Shown here: positions 33,199 to 46,918 of the stretch, in pieces | Position numbering within the stretch: the stretch's first letter is position 1 | How the letters are laid out: each line of letters begins with the position of its first letter | Assembly: GCA_028564705.1 (NCBI GenBank) | Contig: JAPXFQ010001133.1 | Coordinates: forward strand, 5,160,001-5,224,000 | Source: Apricaphanius iberus | Taxonomy: Eukaryota; Chordata; Actinopteri; Cyprinodontiformes; Aphaniidae | Direction of reading: 5' to 3' | DNA length: 64,000 nucleotides | Notes under the pieces: model-generated | Database searches by the model: none | What the model saw: only the letters and a program-made list of their open reading frames with translations | What the model was told of the DNA's origin: nothing | Position numbers and translations under genes: made by a program

Positions 33199-33460
33199 AG
33201 TGAAACTCGTATATTACTTAGATCTCTTAGACATACAGTGGAATATGTTAAACCTTTATATTTTGTAATTTTGATGATTATAGCTTACAGATTATGAAAA
33301 CCAAAAATTAGAAGTCTCAGAAAATTTGAATACTGGTGAAAAAATTAAATGTTGGAAACTCATGGGGTCACACCCTTTATCAGCTAATTACCTCTAAAAA
33401 CTTTCAAAGGTCTCACTAGCCTCTAAATCATCTCACAGTATGGGTAAGTAGCAGGGTCTT
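33199..33460 (+). repeat. dispersed DNA-transposon-like fragment
   Basis: AAGTGAAACTCGTATATTAC, TTTTGATGATTATAGCTTAC, CTCAGAAAATTTGAATA and CAGCTAATTACCTC appear in the same order as in a family I recognise from fish and frog genomes. Its ends and name are not determinable here. Confidence 0.45.
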
Positions 33461-34048
33461 AGCCCAGACAATACGTGATATTAAAAAAAAAGTGTTACAT
33501 TTATGGATGCAACAGCACCTGCACTGGTATCTGGGATTGGGCCCAACACTGTTCTAATGCACTCGTATAGTTATCGGCTAAAGCTAACCCATACCATTTA
33601 CCAATACTTGGACTGTTAAAACTCTGCAGTAATTTCCAAGCAGTGTTAATTTGTTGACAAAATATTTTCATGTTTTTTTTCATCACGAAAATATGTTAGC
33701 AGACGAAAACGAAACGAAAATTTCAAATAAAAGTGTGGAAAAAGATAAAGTAGATAAATAAATTGATTGACATTTTTGTCAACGAATAAAAGACGAGACG
33801 AAAACCCACAATGACGAATATCCAATCAGAAGACAGGAAAGACGCAAGAAATAGACAAAAGGACCACTCAACAAATTGAACAGGCGGGACTAGGTGAAAA
33901 GATAACCAATCAGAGTCCCCCTTGTTTAGAGATGACTTTAGGTTAAACTTTTTAAACAAGCTCCCGGGAAGCCAAGTCAACTGAAGACGAAGGCATGAGA
34001 AGAAACTGAGGAAAATGTCAACAGCAGGTTGAAAAAGACGGGGAGTAG

Positions 34049-34183
34049 GTATGGACTAATTTTGCTTATGACAACAATGAAAGCAAAACGACATGCAAAG
34101 AGTGTGGAGCTGTGTTCCGAGGGAAGAACACAACTAACCTGAAGAGGCATCTGCAGACTGGCCACTTCACCATTTTCTCCCAG
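34049..34183 (+). pseudogene. BED zinc-finger exon of a hAT transposase
   Basis: Forty-five open codons read VWTNFAYDNNE, then CKECGAVF (the C-X2-C pair), then LKRHLQTGH (the H-X4-H pair): a complete BED-type zinc finger, which binds transposon ends. The exon ends CAG followed at 34184 by the splice donor GTAAAT. A stop codon (34046-34048) lies just upstream in frame, so the exon is either 5'-spliced here or broken. No downstream hAT catalytic or dimerisation exon is visible before the right end. Confidence 0.75.
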
Positions 34184-34475
34184 GTAAATCCAGTTAGATG
34201 TTGTACATGTGACGACCGGAAAAGTACTAGCTAGGGAAATATAATAAATGCTGTTCACCTATGTCACAGTCCATTTGGAAGAGAACGGGGTTTCATCTAG
34301 TGTTCATATCTATGACCTCTAAGCTGAAACTGCCCCGTAGATTCAGACAGCCACATAATGTTTCAGTGGCTGATTTCTGACTTCTGTGTGGAATTATTGT
34401 CCAATCTGCTGCAGACGACAGTGATACATGTAATATGTGAAAAGTAGCAGAGACAGAAATCAAACATATGTAAGC

Positions 34476-34476
<1 letters not shown>

Positions 34477-34508
<32 letters not shown>
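34477..34508. repeat. (TA)n microsatellite
   Basis: About 15 TA units inside the hAT relic. Confidence 0.9.
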
Positions 34509-34510
<2 letters not shown>

Positions 34511-35424
34511 GTGTATACATGTGTGTGAAAATAAAATAATAAAAAATCATTCAAAAATATTTGTCTAATGACAATTATATTCCCTTTATATGTGAATGTG
34601 TGTCTATTTCTTACTTCATATGTTTTGCATATTATTCACTTTTTGGTGCGGTAGTCCTAAAATGTGTCCACCAGTGCAACAAGATAAATAATGTCATTGT
34701 TTAATTCAAAAAATGTTGGACAGATGAGATAGATAAGCCCAAGGCATATTAGTTTGCCACAATTATATTTCCACATCAAACATACCTCCAAAAATTCAGA
34801 ATTGTTATTTAAATACTATACAGTATTTTCAATGATCAATCTATGTAAAATGATAAATATTCAATACTTAAATTGCATGGTACCAAAGGACTACCTTAAG
34901 ATGACAAGTTCCACCACTGCATGGAAATAGTACAATTATGAAAACATTTGAGACAGAACTGAACTTGTGTGCAGTCCATGTGTTCCACTGCTGTCTTCTT
35001 TCTTTCCTGATTCTGTAAGGAACCCAAGGACCCTGTGTATTAAATTACACTCCTAAATAAATAGTTTCGCCGTGCTCTATACAGAAATAGAAAAACTGCA
35101 TTAGAAAAAAAATTGTATTTTTGTCGACTAAATGTGCTGGTTATTCTTGTCGACTAAAATTGCCGGTTATTTTCGTTGACTAAAATTATAATAAATCTAA
35201 TGACTAAAACTGAAATTAATTTTAGGCAAAAGACTAAGACTAAAACTGAATTAAAATTTCCTGTCAAAGTTAACACTGTCTTACTGAAAATTTTTACTTT
35301 TGATTTTGAATTTCTTTGTGTCATTTTATTAAGTTTCTTTTTTTATCTAATTCATAATCATTTTTTATAACAAGGAGAAAAGAAAAGAACACTTAATTAA
35401 TTTTGGGGTTTTTTGTGGTTGAAG

Positions 35425-35507
35425 TATCACATTGGTACTTGGTATCGGCAAGTACTCACATCCAAGCATCAGTATCTGTTTTAAAAAATGGTATTGTTGC
35501 ATTCCTA
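35425..35507. repeat. hAT-type MITE end fragment
   Basis: TTGGTACTTGGTATCGGCAA through GGTATTGTTGCATTCCTA. Read from 35507 inward, TAGGAATGCAACAATACC resembles the TAGGGATGCA end of the element at 57,383-57,724, so this is probably a fragment of a relative. Confidence 0.5.
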
Positions 35508-38500
35508 GTTATAATCGATTAAAGACTATACCACACAGTATGTGGTAAGGTGCCTAAATTATCATTTATTTTCAATTTATGCATGAGGAAACAATTTAAT
35601 ATGTACTTGTATATACAAAGTATTGTCACAATCACTTATAAACTTTTCCTCTATTGCTGTCTCTCTCTGTTCTTAATCTCATCTTTAGTATTGTCCTTGT
35701 TAGTCTGTTTGGCTCAGTTAATAATGACATATGGTGAATAATGTCATGGTGAATGAACATATAAAGTAAAATATGGCTATACCTCTTCCATTTGTTATGT
35801 CATCAATATTGCACTGTTATTGGTGCATCTGCTGGAGCTACAGCTATATATCCCCTCTTTAGGTTATCTCTCCTTCCGTTAATAAAAATGCCATCAGAAT
35901 TAAGTGTGTAAAGTATGACTTTTGTAAACTAATAATTAAAAAGCACAAACTAAATCTCCTTATGTAAACAACTGGGCTGCATCAAGTTGTGATGCATCAA
36001 GAGTGTTACAACATTGTTTACTTAGAAATCTTTAGCACAAACTTAAATAACTGATCAATTTCCTCATTTGATTGGAACACCTCTGCTGCTGTTGGCTCTT
36101 TCTCTGTTTGGAGCTCATCTTTGGTTTCTAATACAAAATTATTTAACGAAAATTAAATTTGGAACAAACATACAGAAAACTGGCTTCACCTTTAGTAATA
36201 CAATATTGAATACAAATGAGTAGACAATAAAAAACAAATCAAGTTCAACAACAGTTAAAGCATTCAGCCTTCCTGTCTAAAGCAGCACTTCTCAAATGGG
36301 GAATAGTGTCTGTAAGAGCAATGTGAATAAAAAAAATAATACAATAAAGAACAAAATAAATCAAATATTATAGCCGACATTGCTCTATTAGTATTTCCCA
36401 CATCAAGTTTGCTATAAAATGTTGTAATTTTTTTGGATTGTGCTCCGTAATAAAAGGGGTATTTTGTTGCTTTTGTATCAGTAATTTTTCATTCACTTCC
36501 TCAGTCAATGTGCTTGGGATAACAAGTTTGCTACCAACAGGACAGCTAAAGAAAATGATGCATAATAAACCAGTGTAATGCCTTTGTGAGTGTCTCCAAA
36601 TTACAAAGATAAAAAAAGAGCAACAGAGTGGTAACAGTTTCTTTTCCCTAATTTTTTCTATGGTCCATAGATTTCTGTTTCTGCCTTAGAAATGTAACCA
36701 ATCTTAATATTTCTTCTGTTTTGGTGTTATGCAGTTTTCTGCACATGTATTTGCACAGAGAGGCCTCGTTAGGAGAGGGGACGGGACTTGTGTCCACCGT
36801 AGCGACTGACTACGACAAACCATAGTATTGCAAGGCATTAACATACGCCATTGACGTTAATACCTTAATGATGCATTAACAGACAGCTTATTTTTGCTAC
36901 TAATGGCATGCCATAGCTGGCTGTATCCTGACCCCGAGACAAGTCAGCGGGAGCACTGATCAGAGGAGGGAACAGCCACCCTATTCAGAGTGATGGAGAG
37001 AGGGGAGGGCCTTTTGCTGGTCAGTGAAACATCCTGGACTTGGCTGAAAACATTTGGGGCTGGAGCCCTGGCTAAATCAGCTGATGACGCCACTGTTAAG
37101 TAGGCTAGAAAACCAAGTGGAAGAGTGCGTACTTGACAAATGTCTAGATGACAGTAATTGACACCCTTGACAAGCAGGGTAAGCCACAACGGTTCTTTGC
37201 TAAAGAAGCTGCTTGTTCAGATTTCTGGATCTACGTATAGTCACAAAAAGTTGAATGGAAGGAAAAACTGTGGTCGAAACACAAACACAATAGCAACACC
37301 TAGTCTCTCTAGGTTGTAGTTGCAACAATAAAAACAATCATTCCAGCCGTTGGGTTGCCTGGTTCGTTGCCTATAAGTCCGGTGACCAGCCTGAACTGTG
37401 TACAATGAGGAATGTATCCTAGCGGAGTTTAACTGACAGCTAACATTAGTCAAGTTAGCAACTGAGTTAGCTTATCGATCCAGGAGGAAAGTCGCCGTTT
37501 CCACACGTCTTTGATGCTGTAGAAATGTTTTATGTGGGTCCATCTCGTGTAGACTAAATCTACTCAATTTTCTGCTCTTCTCCAATCACTCCAGCCACAG
37601 ACAAATAATTAAATCTCCAGGGCTCTGAAGCAGCTGCTTAACTTGCTGACTGCCATATTTCTCAGTGCCAGCCGAGCTGTGCTGACCATATTGTTAGAAC
37701 ATAGAAACGGTAACTGGCAACCCGCAATTGCGGAAACTGTTGGTTGGTAGATGTAAACATAACAGCATTGCCGTAACTATTAAATTTTACATTTTATCAT
37801 ATTTTAATTAAAATTTATTTTTAAGGAAATGTTGTACTTTCATTCTGCACCACTCTAAACATTTTGTGGAGGTATTTTATTTTTTTTAAATATAGCTTTT
37901 TTTATTTTCTTTATTTTTTGTTAATCCTGCCTTTGCCATATTGAAACAACTGTTTCTACAAAACACACTTTTACATATAGGCAGAAGACTGCTCTTAGTT
38001 TTTTTCCCCCCGCCATGATTTAGCTTGGTAGTAACTAGCACACTGGTTCATTTTATTGACTAGAAATTAAATGGAAAATATTTTTTTCTCCTTCGCTCTC
38101 TGTATCATGTAATGGGTGGCAACCAGTGTTTGGGTGCATTATCACCAAGATAATTATCAGCAATTATCATTATCAGCAAGAAGTACCCTTGACTAAAAAA
38201 CCTTAAGATATTATCACATGCCTAATAACACAATATCAGTACTTAACTTTTTCTTATTAATAATTCCACTTGTAACACCCTTGCAATGAAACACAAATTC
38301 AATACCTACTTTATCAGGAAAGGAGGATGTTGGTGATGTGGGATATATAGGGCATTTCTTTTGTATGAGAAATACAGAGCAGGTCACCAGGCAAAACAGA
38401 GATGTTTGTCTTATAGGGGTTACCGATTAATGTTTAAAGATGTTTCCTGATATGTAGCAGATGCCAAGGATCTAGACAGCAAATAATTCAAATCCTCTTT

Positions 38501-38988
38501 TAGTAGCAAAAAGAAAAGAAACTACAGATCGTAATAACATGGGATTTACAGCTTCAAGTTTTCACCTGAACAGGCTAATTTTATAGCAGATGTTGATCTA
38601 TATAAACATTTTTCTCAAATTATTTACCATAAACAGCTGTTGCACAGATGGCATTGCACTAAGACAAGAAAAATGACATACTAAAAAACAACAATATTTG
38701 TTTTAGGATATATTTCTTTATTTGTATTGCTTCAACAAGATAATATCAAAACTTTTATTATTCATACAGAATAATACATTACTACAGGACTTCCCATTAC
38801 CTTTCAAACTTTGTTACCCATGTTATGTTTTTCTGTTTCAAGTTTTTCATGATTTGGAGTTCAGGGGAACCCAAACACAGATGATTTAGTGAAAACCGAC
38901 AGAAAATTTACAAAATATGGAGATATCAAGAGGGAGAACACAACAGGGCAAAAACACAGCTGGGGACAGGGAAGTAGCATGAGAGTAT
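35508..38988. other. unassigned AT-rich sequence
   Basis: No gene recognised. CAGCACTTCTCAAATGGGG at 36,284 resembles a hAT terminus (CAGTGCTTCTCAAATGGGG in other elements), but no partner end is seen. Confidence 0.4.
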
Positions 38989-39655
38989 AACCAGGATGGG
39001 AAAAAAGTATTTGGCAGCCACCCATTGTGCAAGTTGTCCCACTTAAAAATATCAAAGAGGCCTGTTTTTTTCATCATAGGTGCACTTCAACTGTGAGAAA
39101 CCTAATGTACAAAATCCAGGAAATCAAGTTGTCGGATCTTTAAATATTTTTTTTTTGTATAATGGTGCAGAAAATTAGTATTTAGGACCTACAAACAAGC
39201 AAGAATTCTGGCCCTCAACGAGCTGTTACTTATTCTTTAAGAAGCTCTACTATCCTTCACTCGTTACCCGTATTAATGGCACCTGTTTGAACTTGCCATC
39301 CATATAACAGACATCTGTCCATAATTTCAAACAGTCAACTGTCTAAGGACACCAGGGACGGGATTGTACACTTGCACAAGACAAAGATGAGCCAATCTAC
39401 AATAGACAAGCAGCTTGGTGAGAAGAGATCAGCTGTTGGAGCAATTATTGGAAAAAAATTTTTAATATAGGATCACTGACGATTTCCATCAGTGTGGGGG
39501 TCCATTCAAGATCTCACCTTGTTGTGTACACGTGATCTTGAAAATGGTGAGGAAGCAGTCCAGAACAACACAGGGATAAATTACCTGAAGAGATGTGGGA
39601 CCAGGTTACTATTACTGGTTACTATTAATTACACACTACATATTCATGGTTTAAT
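38989..39655 (+). pseudogene. Tc1/mariner element, 5' fragment
   Basis: The segment follows a common fish Tc1-like element from its left inverted repeat (AAAAAAGTATTTGGCAGCCA near 39,002, TTGTGCAAGTTGTCCCACTT) through the 5' UTR (CACTCGTTACCCGTATTAAT near 39,258) into the transposase N-terminus. There, from about 39,340, one reads SKDTRDGIVHLH and STIDKQLGEKRSAVGAII, the first helix-turn-helix that binds the transposon ends. The frame then degenerates (stops after about 39,455) and similarity stops near 39,650. The DDE catalytic domain and right inverted repeat are absent. It is dead, but it keeps one end. Confidence 0.75.
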
Positions 39656-41848
39656 CATCAATCAATAGATACCGACGGAGCTAACTGGTAAATTAAACTC
39701 TTATCGTATCCAGTCGGCAAAACAGCAAAAACGCCCTTCTTGAAAGTTAACAATTCAAGTGTGCCTTTCTGTTTGTCTTTAAATTAAAAGCCAAGTCTTA
39801 CTCATTCATTGTAGCAGTCAGAACCATTTCAAATAACTGGTGTTTATCTGTAGCCATCTTGTAATGTTTACTAAATGATTCCTGACGTCGCAGCACTGTC
39901 GTCAACAGCTAAGCTCGCCTCTGGCCCGCCTACATCAGAAACACCGATTTGATTGGTTCACAGAGCTGCTCATGTATTGCAGTAACATGCATCAGTGCTC
40001 AATGCCAGAGCGTCTTGCAGATACAATTCAAATTGTGCTATTGCGAAACCTCTGGATTTCCAGGCTAGGAGCCTAGCATACAGCATTAACATAAGTAGAA
40101 GTTCCAATGGTAATTCTATCAAAACAATGGCCAAGAGGCAATGAATGAATGGATGTCTAAAATAAAGTTTGCCATAATTTTTGCAATATGTCTTTTCCGT
40201 AGTCAGAAGGAACTGACCCTTCAATAATGTGGCAAGGTGCACAACGAGGGCCCGGGCAGGATTCAATGCTACGACTCCCTGGTAAGAGTCATGTGCACTA
40301 ACTATTCAGTCAAAATATCTCCACAATACCTGGGATGACTGATTTATGATTAGTCCTACTCTAAACATACAACACATTGCATTTAAGGGCTAAACATTTA
40401 TATTTGTACTCTTTAATTCTGTTTCTATTGAAATACATGACCTTTAGTTCTCTAATATTTTTAGATAATTTATTCAATTCCTGAGATGCTCTGTATGAAG
40501 CAGATTTTTCCATGAAGTAGTGTCAGCATGATTTAGCATTAATTTAACACACAAGCATATCTAGTACATTGGGTGTGTAACTGATCAGAGTAAATTGGCT
40601 CTTTGTAAAAGTCATCTGGTTGACCTGCTAGAATAAATACTTTATTAAATATGAATAGGTTGTACTACAACTCGAGATTCAATAGAGACCACTATACAGT
40701 GTGGTGCATTTCAACATTATTAGAAGAATATGGACCCTTACGATTAAGCAAGCAGCCTTGCTCTGAACAACCTGCACCTTTAATAAGTCTGACTCTGTAA
40801 TACAATACATCTATGTATACATATATACTCTGGTTAAACTTCACTGTGGAAAAATAAAATTACATTTGTAACTTTGACTTTTAATAAAAGTTTTATCTCA
40901 CATTTTATTTTTTTAGTTTTTGTTAAACTAATAAAACTGAGCCCACTGCGATATAAAGTATTAGTTTAATCTACTGATAATGTGTAATGGGGTCAATTTT
41001 GAAGCTCCTGGGTTTTAAAGAAACAATTAAACAGGTTTATCTTTTACATGGTTACCCCAACACTCACTGTTATTATGATCCACTGGGATTCTTGATTTAA
41101 GAATAAAGGTTGCACGTACCTTGGCATTGTTTGAAAGGAATCAGCTCTACATAAATGGCTCAGATGATAGGCCATAAAACCTACCAAAAAGTTATTTCAC
41201 TCTCCACAGCTTAATTGAATTAAACTCTCTACACAGCTTTGTTCGTAGTAAGTTGAAGGAGGATCAAGAAAGTGTGAGAGAGAGGTGGGGATACTGTGTG
41301 TGTGGGTGTATCCCCAAGGCAATAATACACACAGCAACAGAGCATGTGTTTACAGATAATGTATATTAAAGTGTTAAGATTCTCATTAAGATTTGAGCAA
41401 AGCATTTTGGCCACCAGTGGGTTAACCAAGTGTATCTGTAAAAGAAGTGTCTGTGATTGTCCACCCAACAATGTATCCGAATTAGTTACATTGCTGTATA
41501 AACTGATTTGCTAATGCATAAATCTACAATTTAGTGGGTTTTCATGTAAAGTGTTGGGTCTTAACAGAAAAACATAAATGTTTTGAGTTTATGTAATGTT
41601 TTGATATTTTGACAGCTGGCTTCTAACTCCTAGTCTGGGGAATAACCATGACACATCACTTTAAATCCTCCTGAATGAAAAATTAAAATGTTATGCCTGG
41701 TACTATTCCTCATGGGTTCTTGGGTAGCTAATCTTTCCTGGCAATCATGATAGTTTCTTGAAGTAAGAGAATAAAATAAAACCCTGGGCAGCTTCCACAG
41801 TAAAATAATTTGTATGACATTTAGATGACCTTGATTAACCCAACCTGA
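39656..41848. other. unassigned sequence
   Basis: No gene recognised. At 39,885-40,080 is a somewhat GC-richer block (containing GAAACCTCTGGATTTCCAGG) that may be an old dispersed repeat; I cannot assign it. Confidence 0.4.
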
Positions 41849-42908
41849 ATATTAAATAGAGTTGAGCCGGATACTCGACTGAAACGAGTATCCGGTACGG
41901 ATAAAGCCCTTTTGATACGAGTCAATATCTGTGCTCGGATTGAATAAAAATTCTCATTGGGTAGCTGACTGTATCTGCGTTCTCCTGGAGTCACCATATT
42001 CCTGAATTTCTCCTGATATCTGATGGTGTCACGCGTCGCCTTTCATAATAAGAGAGATGGAGAATAAAGCATGTTACATTTGCATTTAACCTAGGAAGGT
42101 GCTTTGGGGTACATTTTCCTCATTCCAGTCATTAAAATCATCACCTGTTGGCCAAGTTTTCCATTTTGAATTCAAAATAGGTCACCTACTTGATTTGCGT
42201 ATGAGAAAAACAATCAGCTGTAATTAGTGATGCACCGCAGCGAGCCAAAAGCTTTCAGAACAGTCTTTATGTGACTGAGAGAAGCTGCAGTTTCAATTAC
42301 TTTTTAAATCCTCCCGCTTATTAACGATTAAAAAACCTTACAACCGACCTCACATCTAGTTTACTTTTAGTTCGGCTTCGATGGTTGCTATAACAACGGA
42401 TCAAGTTTTTTCCCCCAGCCTTTTTTGGCCCAAGAGCGCATCTATTCCGCTGATTGGGCAGAAAACAAAGTTACTGCTTAAAATCAACAGACTTAATGCC
42501 ATGCTGCGACCAAAGTAAAAAAAAAAAAAAAAAACGTTCTCACTTCTTCTGACACAGAGACTCCTACAAGTTTTTTTATGATGATTAATAAGTGACTATT
42601 GCTAAATGTTAAGTGCTGCTGAGCAGGGTATATTATGGTTATGGTATAACATTATATTACAAATCAGTTACCTACACACACTTACCTGGTGTGGATATAA
42701 AAAAAACAAAAATAAAAAAGCACCAAAAAAAAAAATCACAGATTTTAAAAACGGTTAAAAAAATGAAAGTTATGTTGCAATGAAAACTCTTGTACATTAC
42801 AATTTACTTGATAACTGGAACTGCAAGTGTTGTATTCATTGTTGCAAAACTTGTTCTGTATATTGTTTGATAGAGATAATTCTGTACTCGCTCATCCCTA
42901 ATATTAAA
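41849..42908. mobile_element. hAT-type non-autonomous transposon with perfect 8-bp duplication
   Basis: ATATTAAA at 41849-41856 and again at 42901-42908 flanks 1,044 bp. The ends are TAGAGTTGAGCCGGATACTC (41857) and, read inward from 42900, TAGGGATGAGCGAGTAC. The 8-bp duplication and TAG(G/A)G-type ends fit hAT. The left arm contains a smaller inversion, ATACTCG...CGAGTAT (41,871-41,892). There is no transposase frame. The interior is AT-rich with an A18 run near 42,517. Confidence 0.85.
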
Positions 42909-44622
42909 CTGTTTTGACTACATACAACAAAAATAAGACCAGTAAAGTAGGTTCTTTCTCTTTTATGTTTTCAGGTTTGTATAATTCTAGCTAGTGTTCA
43001 GTTTTTATGTTCTCTTTTGATTGAAGAAGTTAAAAAAAAAAGTCTAAAGTCAAGTGCTATTTGGGCAACTATGCTCATTTCAATTATTTATTTATATAAC
43101 ACTAATTCACAACAAATGTTTCTTCAAGGCACTTAAACTAAAATTTATTCACTAGAGGTTCTATCCCAAAATTTCTTTGAGGATTGTTTTCTTTATAGTT
43201 GTTGTATGTCATAAGTGCCTTACTTTCCGGAAACATGCAATATTTAATAGGGGTGTAGCATTTTGGGAGCCTCACAATTTGATTACATTTTTGGGTGCTA
43301 TGATTTAATTATAGAAAAATATTATTTTTGTTGGAAATTTTTTTTCCCTTAGTTTTTTTTGTTTTGTTCCTTCCATGGATACTTTCTACTTTTAAATCCA
43401 TTTAGTTTCCATTAACTGAAATATCCAAACAAATGTATGTCTTGTCCTTCTATATTTGTATTGTATATTACCATATCAAGGTCATATTTTATCCATGAAA
43501 GCTAAAGGAAATATGTGTTGATGATATAAGTATAATATAGGGTGACAATATTTTGATTTCCATGAAAGAGGAAACTTGAAACACTTTAATCATATGTTTA
43601 CCTAAAGAAGACTTTTGATTTTAACACATATGTTCAGTATTTGTGCTCTATGTGCTTAGAAACAATAATTAAATAACTTTCAGATAGGCTATTGCAAGTC
43701 AACTGTTACTGAAATTACTTTAAAATCTGATTAGAAAAATATAATTTTCTTTATTAGAAAATAAACCTATACAAGCAATACCTCAACATTTAAGTCATAC
43801 AGGACACTTTAATTGTCTTATAGACAATTTTAAAATTGAAAATAAAAATTAACAGGTTTTCCCTTTTGCACTTACATCTCAGTTAGTTGCAACAAGTTAT
43901 GGTAATTTTACAATGAAGGCTTTGAGCTTCGAAAATTGTATGGATTCTACAAACTTAATCCTCAGTTGGTATGATCCTGTATATTTAAAAACCTTGTATG
44001 TCTGTATACATGAACTTTACAAAATACAAGCGCATCACAAGTGACTCCAATGCGTCAATGATGTGACATCACTAAAGAATGGGAACAGATGCAATATTCT
44101 GCCAGAAAGATGGTACTGTCTCTGAAGAACACGGTAGTCACCAGAGTCTAGAGTGTCAAGAGTGACTCTGCTGTAATTTTTAGAACTAACATTGTTGGTG
44201 TTTTTGGTCTCCTGTAAAATGGGCTGACAGTAAGCCAATACATTGATCTATAAGCTCAGTCATTAAGAGAATGGACATGCTCCCCCCCCCCTTTTTTTTG
44301 TTAAAAACATTTTACTTCCAGTCCCAAAGGCTCCATCAGTTGCCCAGTCTTTGGAGGGCTAAAGTAGTCCAGTTGTCTTCCATGAAAGCATTGAAAATGG
44401 CCACTTCCTGCATGGCTGAACATTAGCATAAAAGCAAATGGAGTTGCCATCAAAAAATGCTAGTTATTGAAGACATCATGGCATTAATGAAATTATGCAG
44501 CACTTAGTCATAAAAAAAAGTTATTAAACGCAAATCTCAATATTAATGGAAAATCAATGTAACGATTCTAGACCATATGGCGGTTGTTTGAGTTGGATGC
44601 AGTTAAAAGCATGAACAGGTTT

Positions 44623-44624
<2 letters not shown>

Positions 44625-44660
<36 letters not shown>
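44625..44660. repeat. (TA)n microsatellite
   Basis: About 18 uninterrupted TA units. Confidence 0.9.
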
Positions 44661-44661
<1 letters not shown>

Positions 44662-46918
44662 TGTATATATATTTAGAGTATGGTTCCTTAGGTAAATAAA
44701 TAACAATTCAATTCTTACTTTATAATTAATTAAGATAAAAAAAAGACAGTTTTATTTTGCAACTCAAGGTAAAAAAAAAAAAACTGATGACTGAAGTCCC
44801 ACGTCTTTCTCTAGTTCTCCCTTTACGTTTGCTGTCTCCCTCCCTGCTTCGTGGTTTGGCTCGGAAAGATGTGTGTACAGCATAGTAATGAATTGGTCGC
44901 ACTCCCCCTAGCCTGGAGAAAGGGCCCCATTAAACTGCATTAAAACACAATAAGGCTTCTGTATGCATGTGCCTCTGTGCGCTTGCATGTGTGAATGAAA
45001 ACCAATAAGTCTCTTCCACTTGCCTTGTATATCATTCTTACTCTTCATTTCTCATCCATCTACTGTCTGACCCTGTGGCTCTCTTTTCACTGTGCTCCCT
45101 CGTGCCGCTCTGTGCCTTCACCCCCCCTGCTGTTGAGCATCCTTCCTCCTTCGCATTTCCCTTTGCATCTCAACTCTGTGTGAGGCTAACCCCATCTTTT
45201 CTCTATCAGTCTTATTACTATGCAGCAAATGTTTTGATTTATGAATAATTTTGTTGATGAGTTTTTCTAAATGCAAATGACCTAACTATCTCTTCTCTAA
45301 AATTGTGTCTTGACTGCATTGTGTTTGAATTACTGTTGAGATTTGGCTATATCTGCACATGTACATGTTTTGCATCTTGTACATTGTGTGTCTGTGAACA
45401 CCCTACTTTGTAAATATCTTTGTTGAAGTTGATTCATATATCTAAATGTGGATGACTTATATCCTCTCCTGTGTATTCAAATGTAAAGGGATTAAGAGTC
45501 ATGAATTATAATTTTCAGGCTTGCCCCTGTGCTTTTGAATGTGCTTACTTATGAAGCATTGAAAAATAGCTAATCCAGCCATGCACAGCATACAGACAAC
45601 ACAAACCAAACCAGACTTTAAAGTGAAATTCAAATCACTACAGGAAAGAAACAAACAAGAACCCTTAGAGTTAGAAAAAATATGAATATACAACTCTGAT
45701 TTCTTGAGATCATATCCTTTAAACAAATCCGTTCTTTTTATTTACTGTTTTGGCTTTGGAGTCCATGAGATTATAAGTACTCTTGACAGAATCAAATAAA
45801 ATCTTTGCAGCATTTATTCATCCTGTTGCATTATGGTTGCTTGTCGCATTTAATTTAGATTCTGTGGCAGGGACTGTTAATGACCTTTTCCAGCTAAACG
45901 CATCTCCAAACTAATAACCACAAAGGCCCATCCTTTAAAAACATCATAAAGCAGTAGGTGGAGGCTATAGTCCTCCTTTTCCTTGTTCTATCCTGACCCC
46001 GGAACCTGTGCTGCATGTCCTCTACCTTCTCTCTCCTCCAGTTTCCTGTCAAATTAAGGACACTAGTGCCTAAAATAAATCTTTTAAAAAATCTGCTCAT
46101 TTGAGAATGGGTTTGCTCTGAGCCTTTTAGTGCTTTTTGCTGACATGTCAGTACGGTGTCTTGAGATTTCACTAAACCTTACAAGAAATGGTTCATAGTG
46201 CTGTTGTTCTTACAGTATCAAATAGCACCAGGATTAAGTCAGGGATGCCAGAGATGCAACTAATGTTGTGTTACATGTTACGGTGATGGACAAAAGGCAA
46301 AATGTTCAAAGATAAAGAGCACCTATACCTATTCCTCTGAAGTCGTGATGAAAGTTCTTTTCTTTTCTTAAAGGTAATAATAATTGGATACATTTAAATA
46401 TGGGCCCTCCAATATTTAAAAGATGGTAACATCCCACAGTAAATATGCTCTTTATCATTTTAATGGAGACTTTATTATGTACCAAATAGAGCGGGTCCTA
46501 TGTCCTTCATACATTTCCAGAATCAGTCAGTTTTTTTGTTTTGAATGTTGTAATAATTCCAAGATTTAAAACAAAATAGGAAGTTATGTATTTGAATAAT
46601 GAATTGGAATATAAATATGTGAGCTGAAAACAGTAGAGAAGCAAAAACGTCGAACTTTCTTTTCCATATTTAAACTTACAAATTGATGATTCACAGCTAA
46701 TGAAGAAACAGATGTCTGAATTATGTACTATTAAGGGGAATTGTCCAACAATTACATTTTTGTTTTGTTTTTTTAAAACCAAAATACACATTACAATTTA
46801 ATTCATACGCCCTACAAATGTAGAAAATTAGCATATCTAAAGCCTTTCATAGGGAGCATTGTGTAATATAGAGAACAAAGTAATATTCTTAGTCTCACTG
46901 TGATTCATGTCTCTCAAT

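Larger units (their letters stand above)
33641..35278 (+). mobile_element. hAT transposon relic with BED-finger exon
   Basis: The inverted ends are CAGTGTTAATTTGTTGACA (33641) and, read inward from 35278, CAGTGTTAACTTTGACA. CAGTG ends are typical of hAT. The 8-bp flanks (TTTCCAAG and TCTTACTG) do not match, so the duplication has decayed or an end is misplaced. About 1.64 kb remain. One exon is recognisable; the catalytic domain is gone, and the interior holds a TA microsatellite. Confidence 0.7.

Noticed and set aside
33633..35286. 8-bp duplication for the BED-finger hAT relic
   Set aside because: Flanks TTTCCAAG and TCTTACTG do not match.
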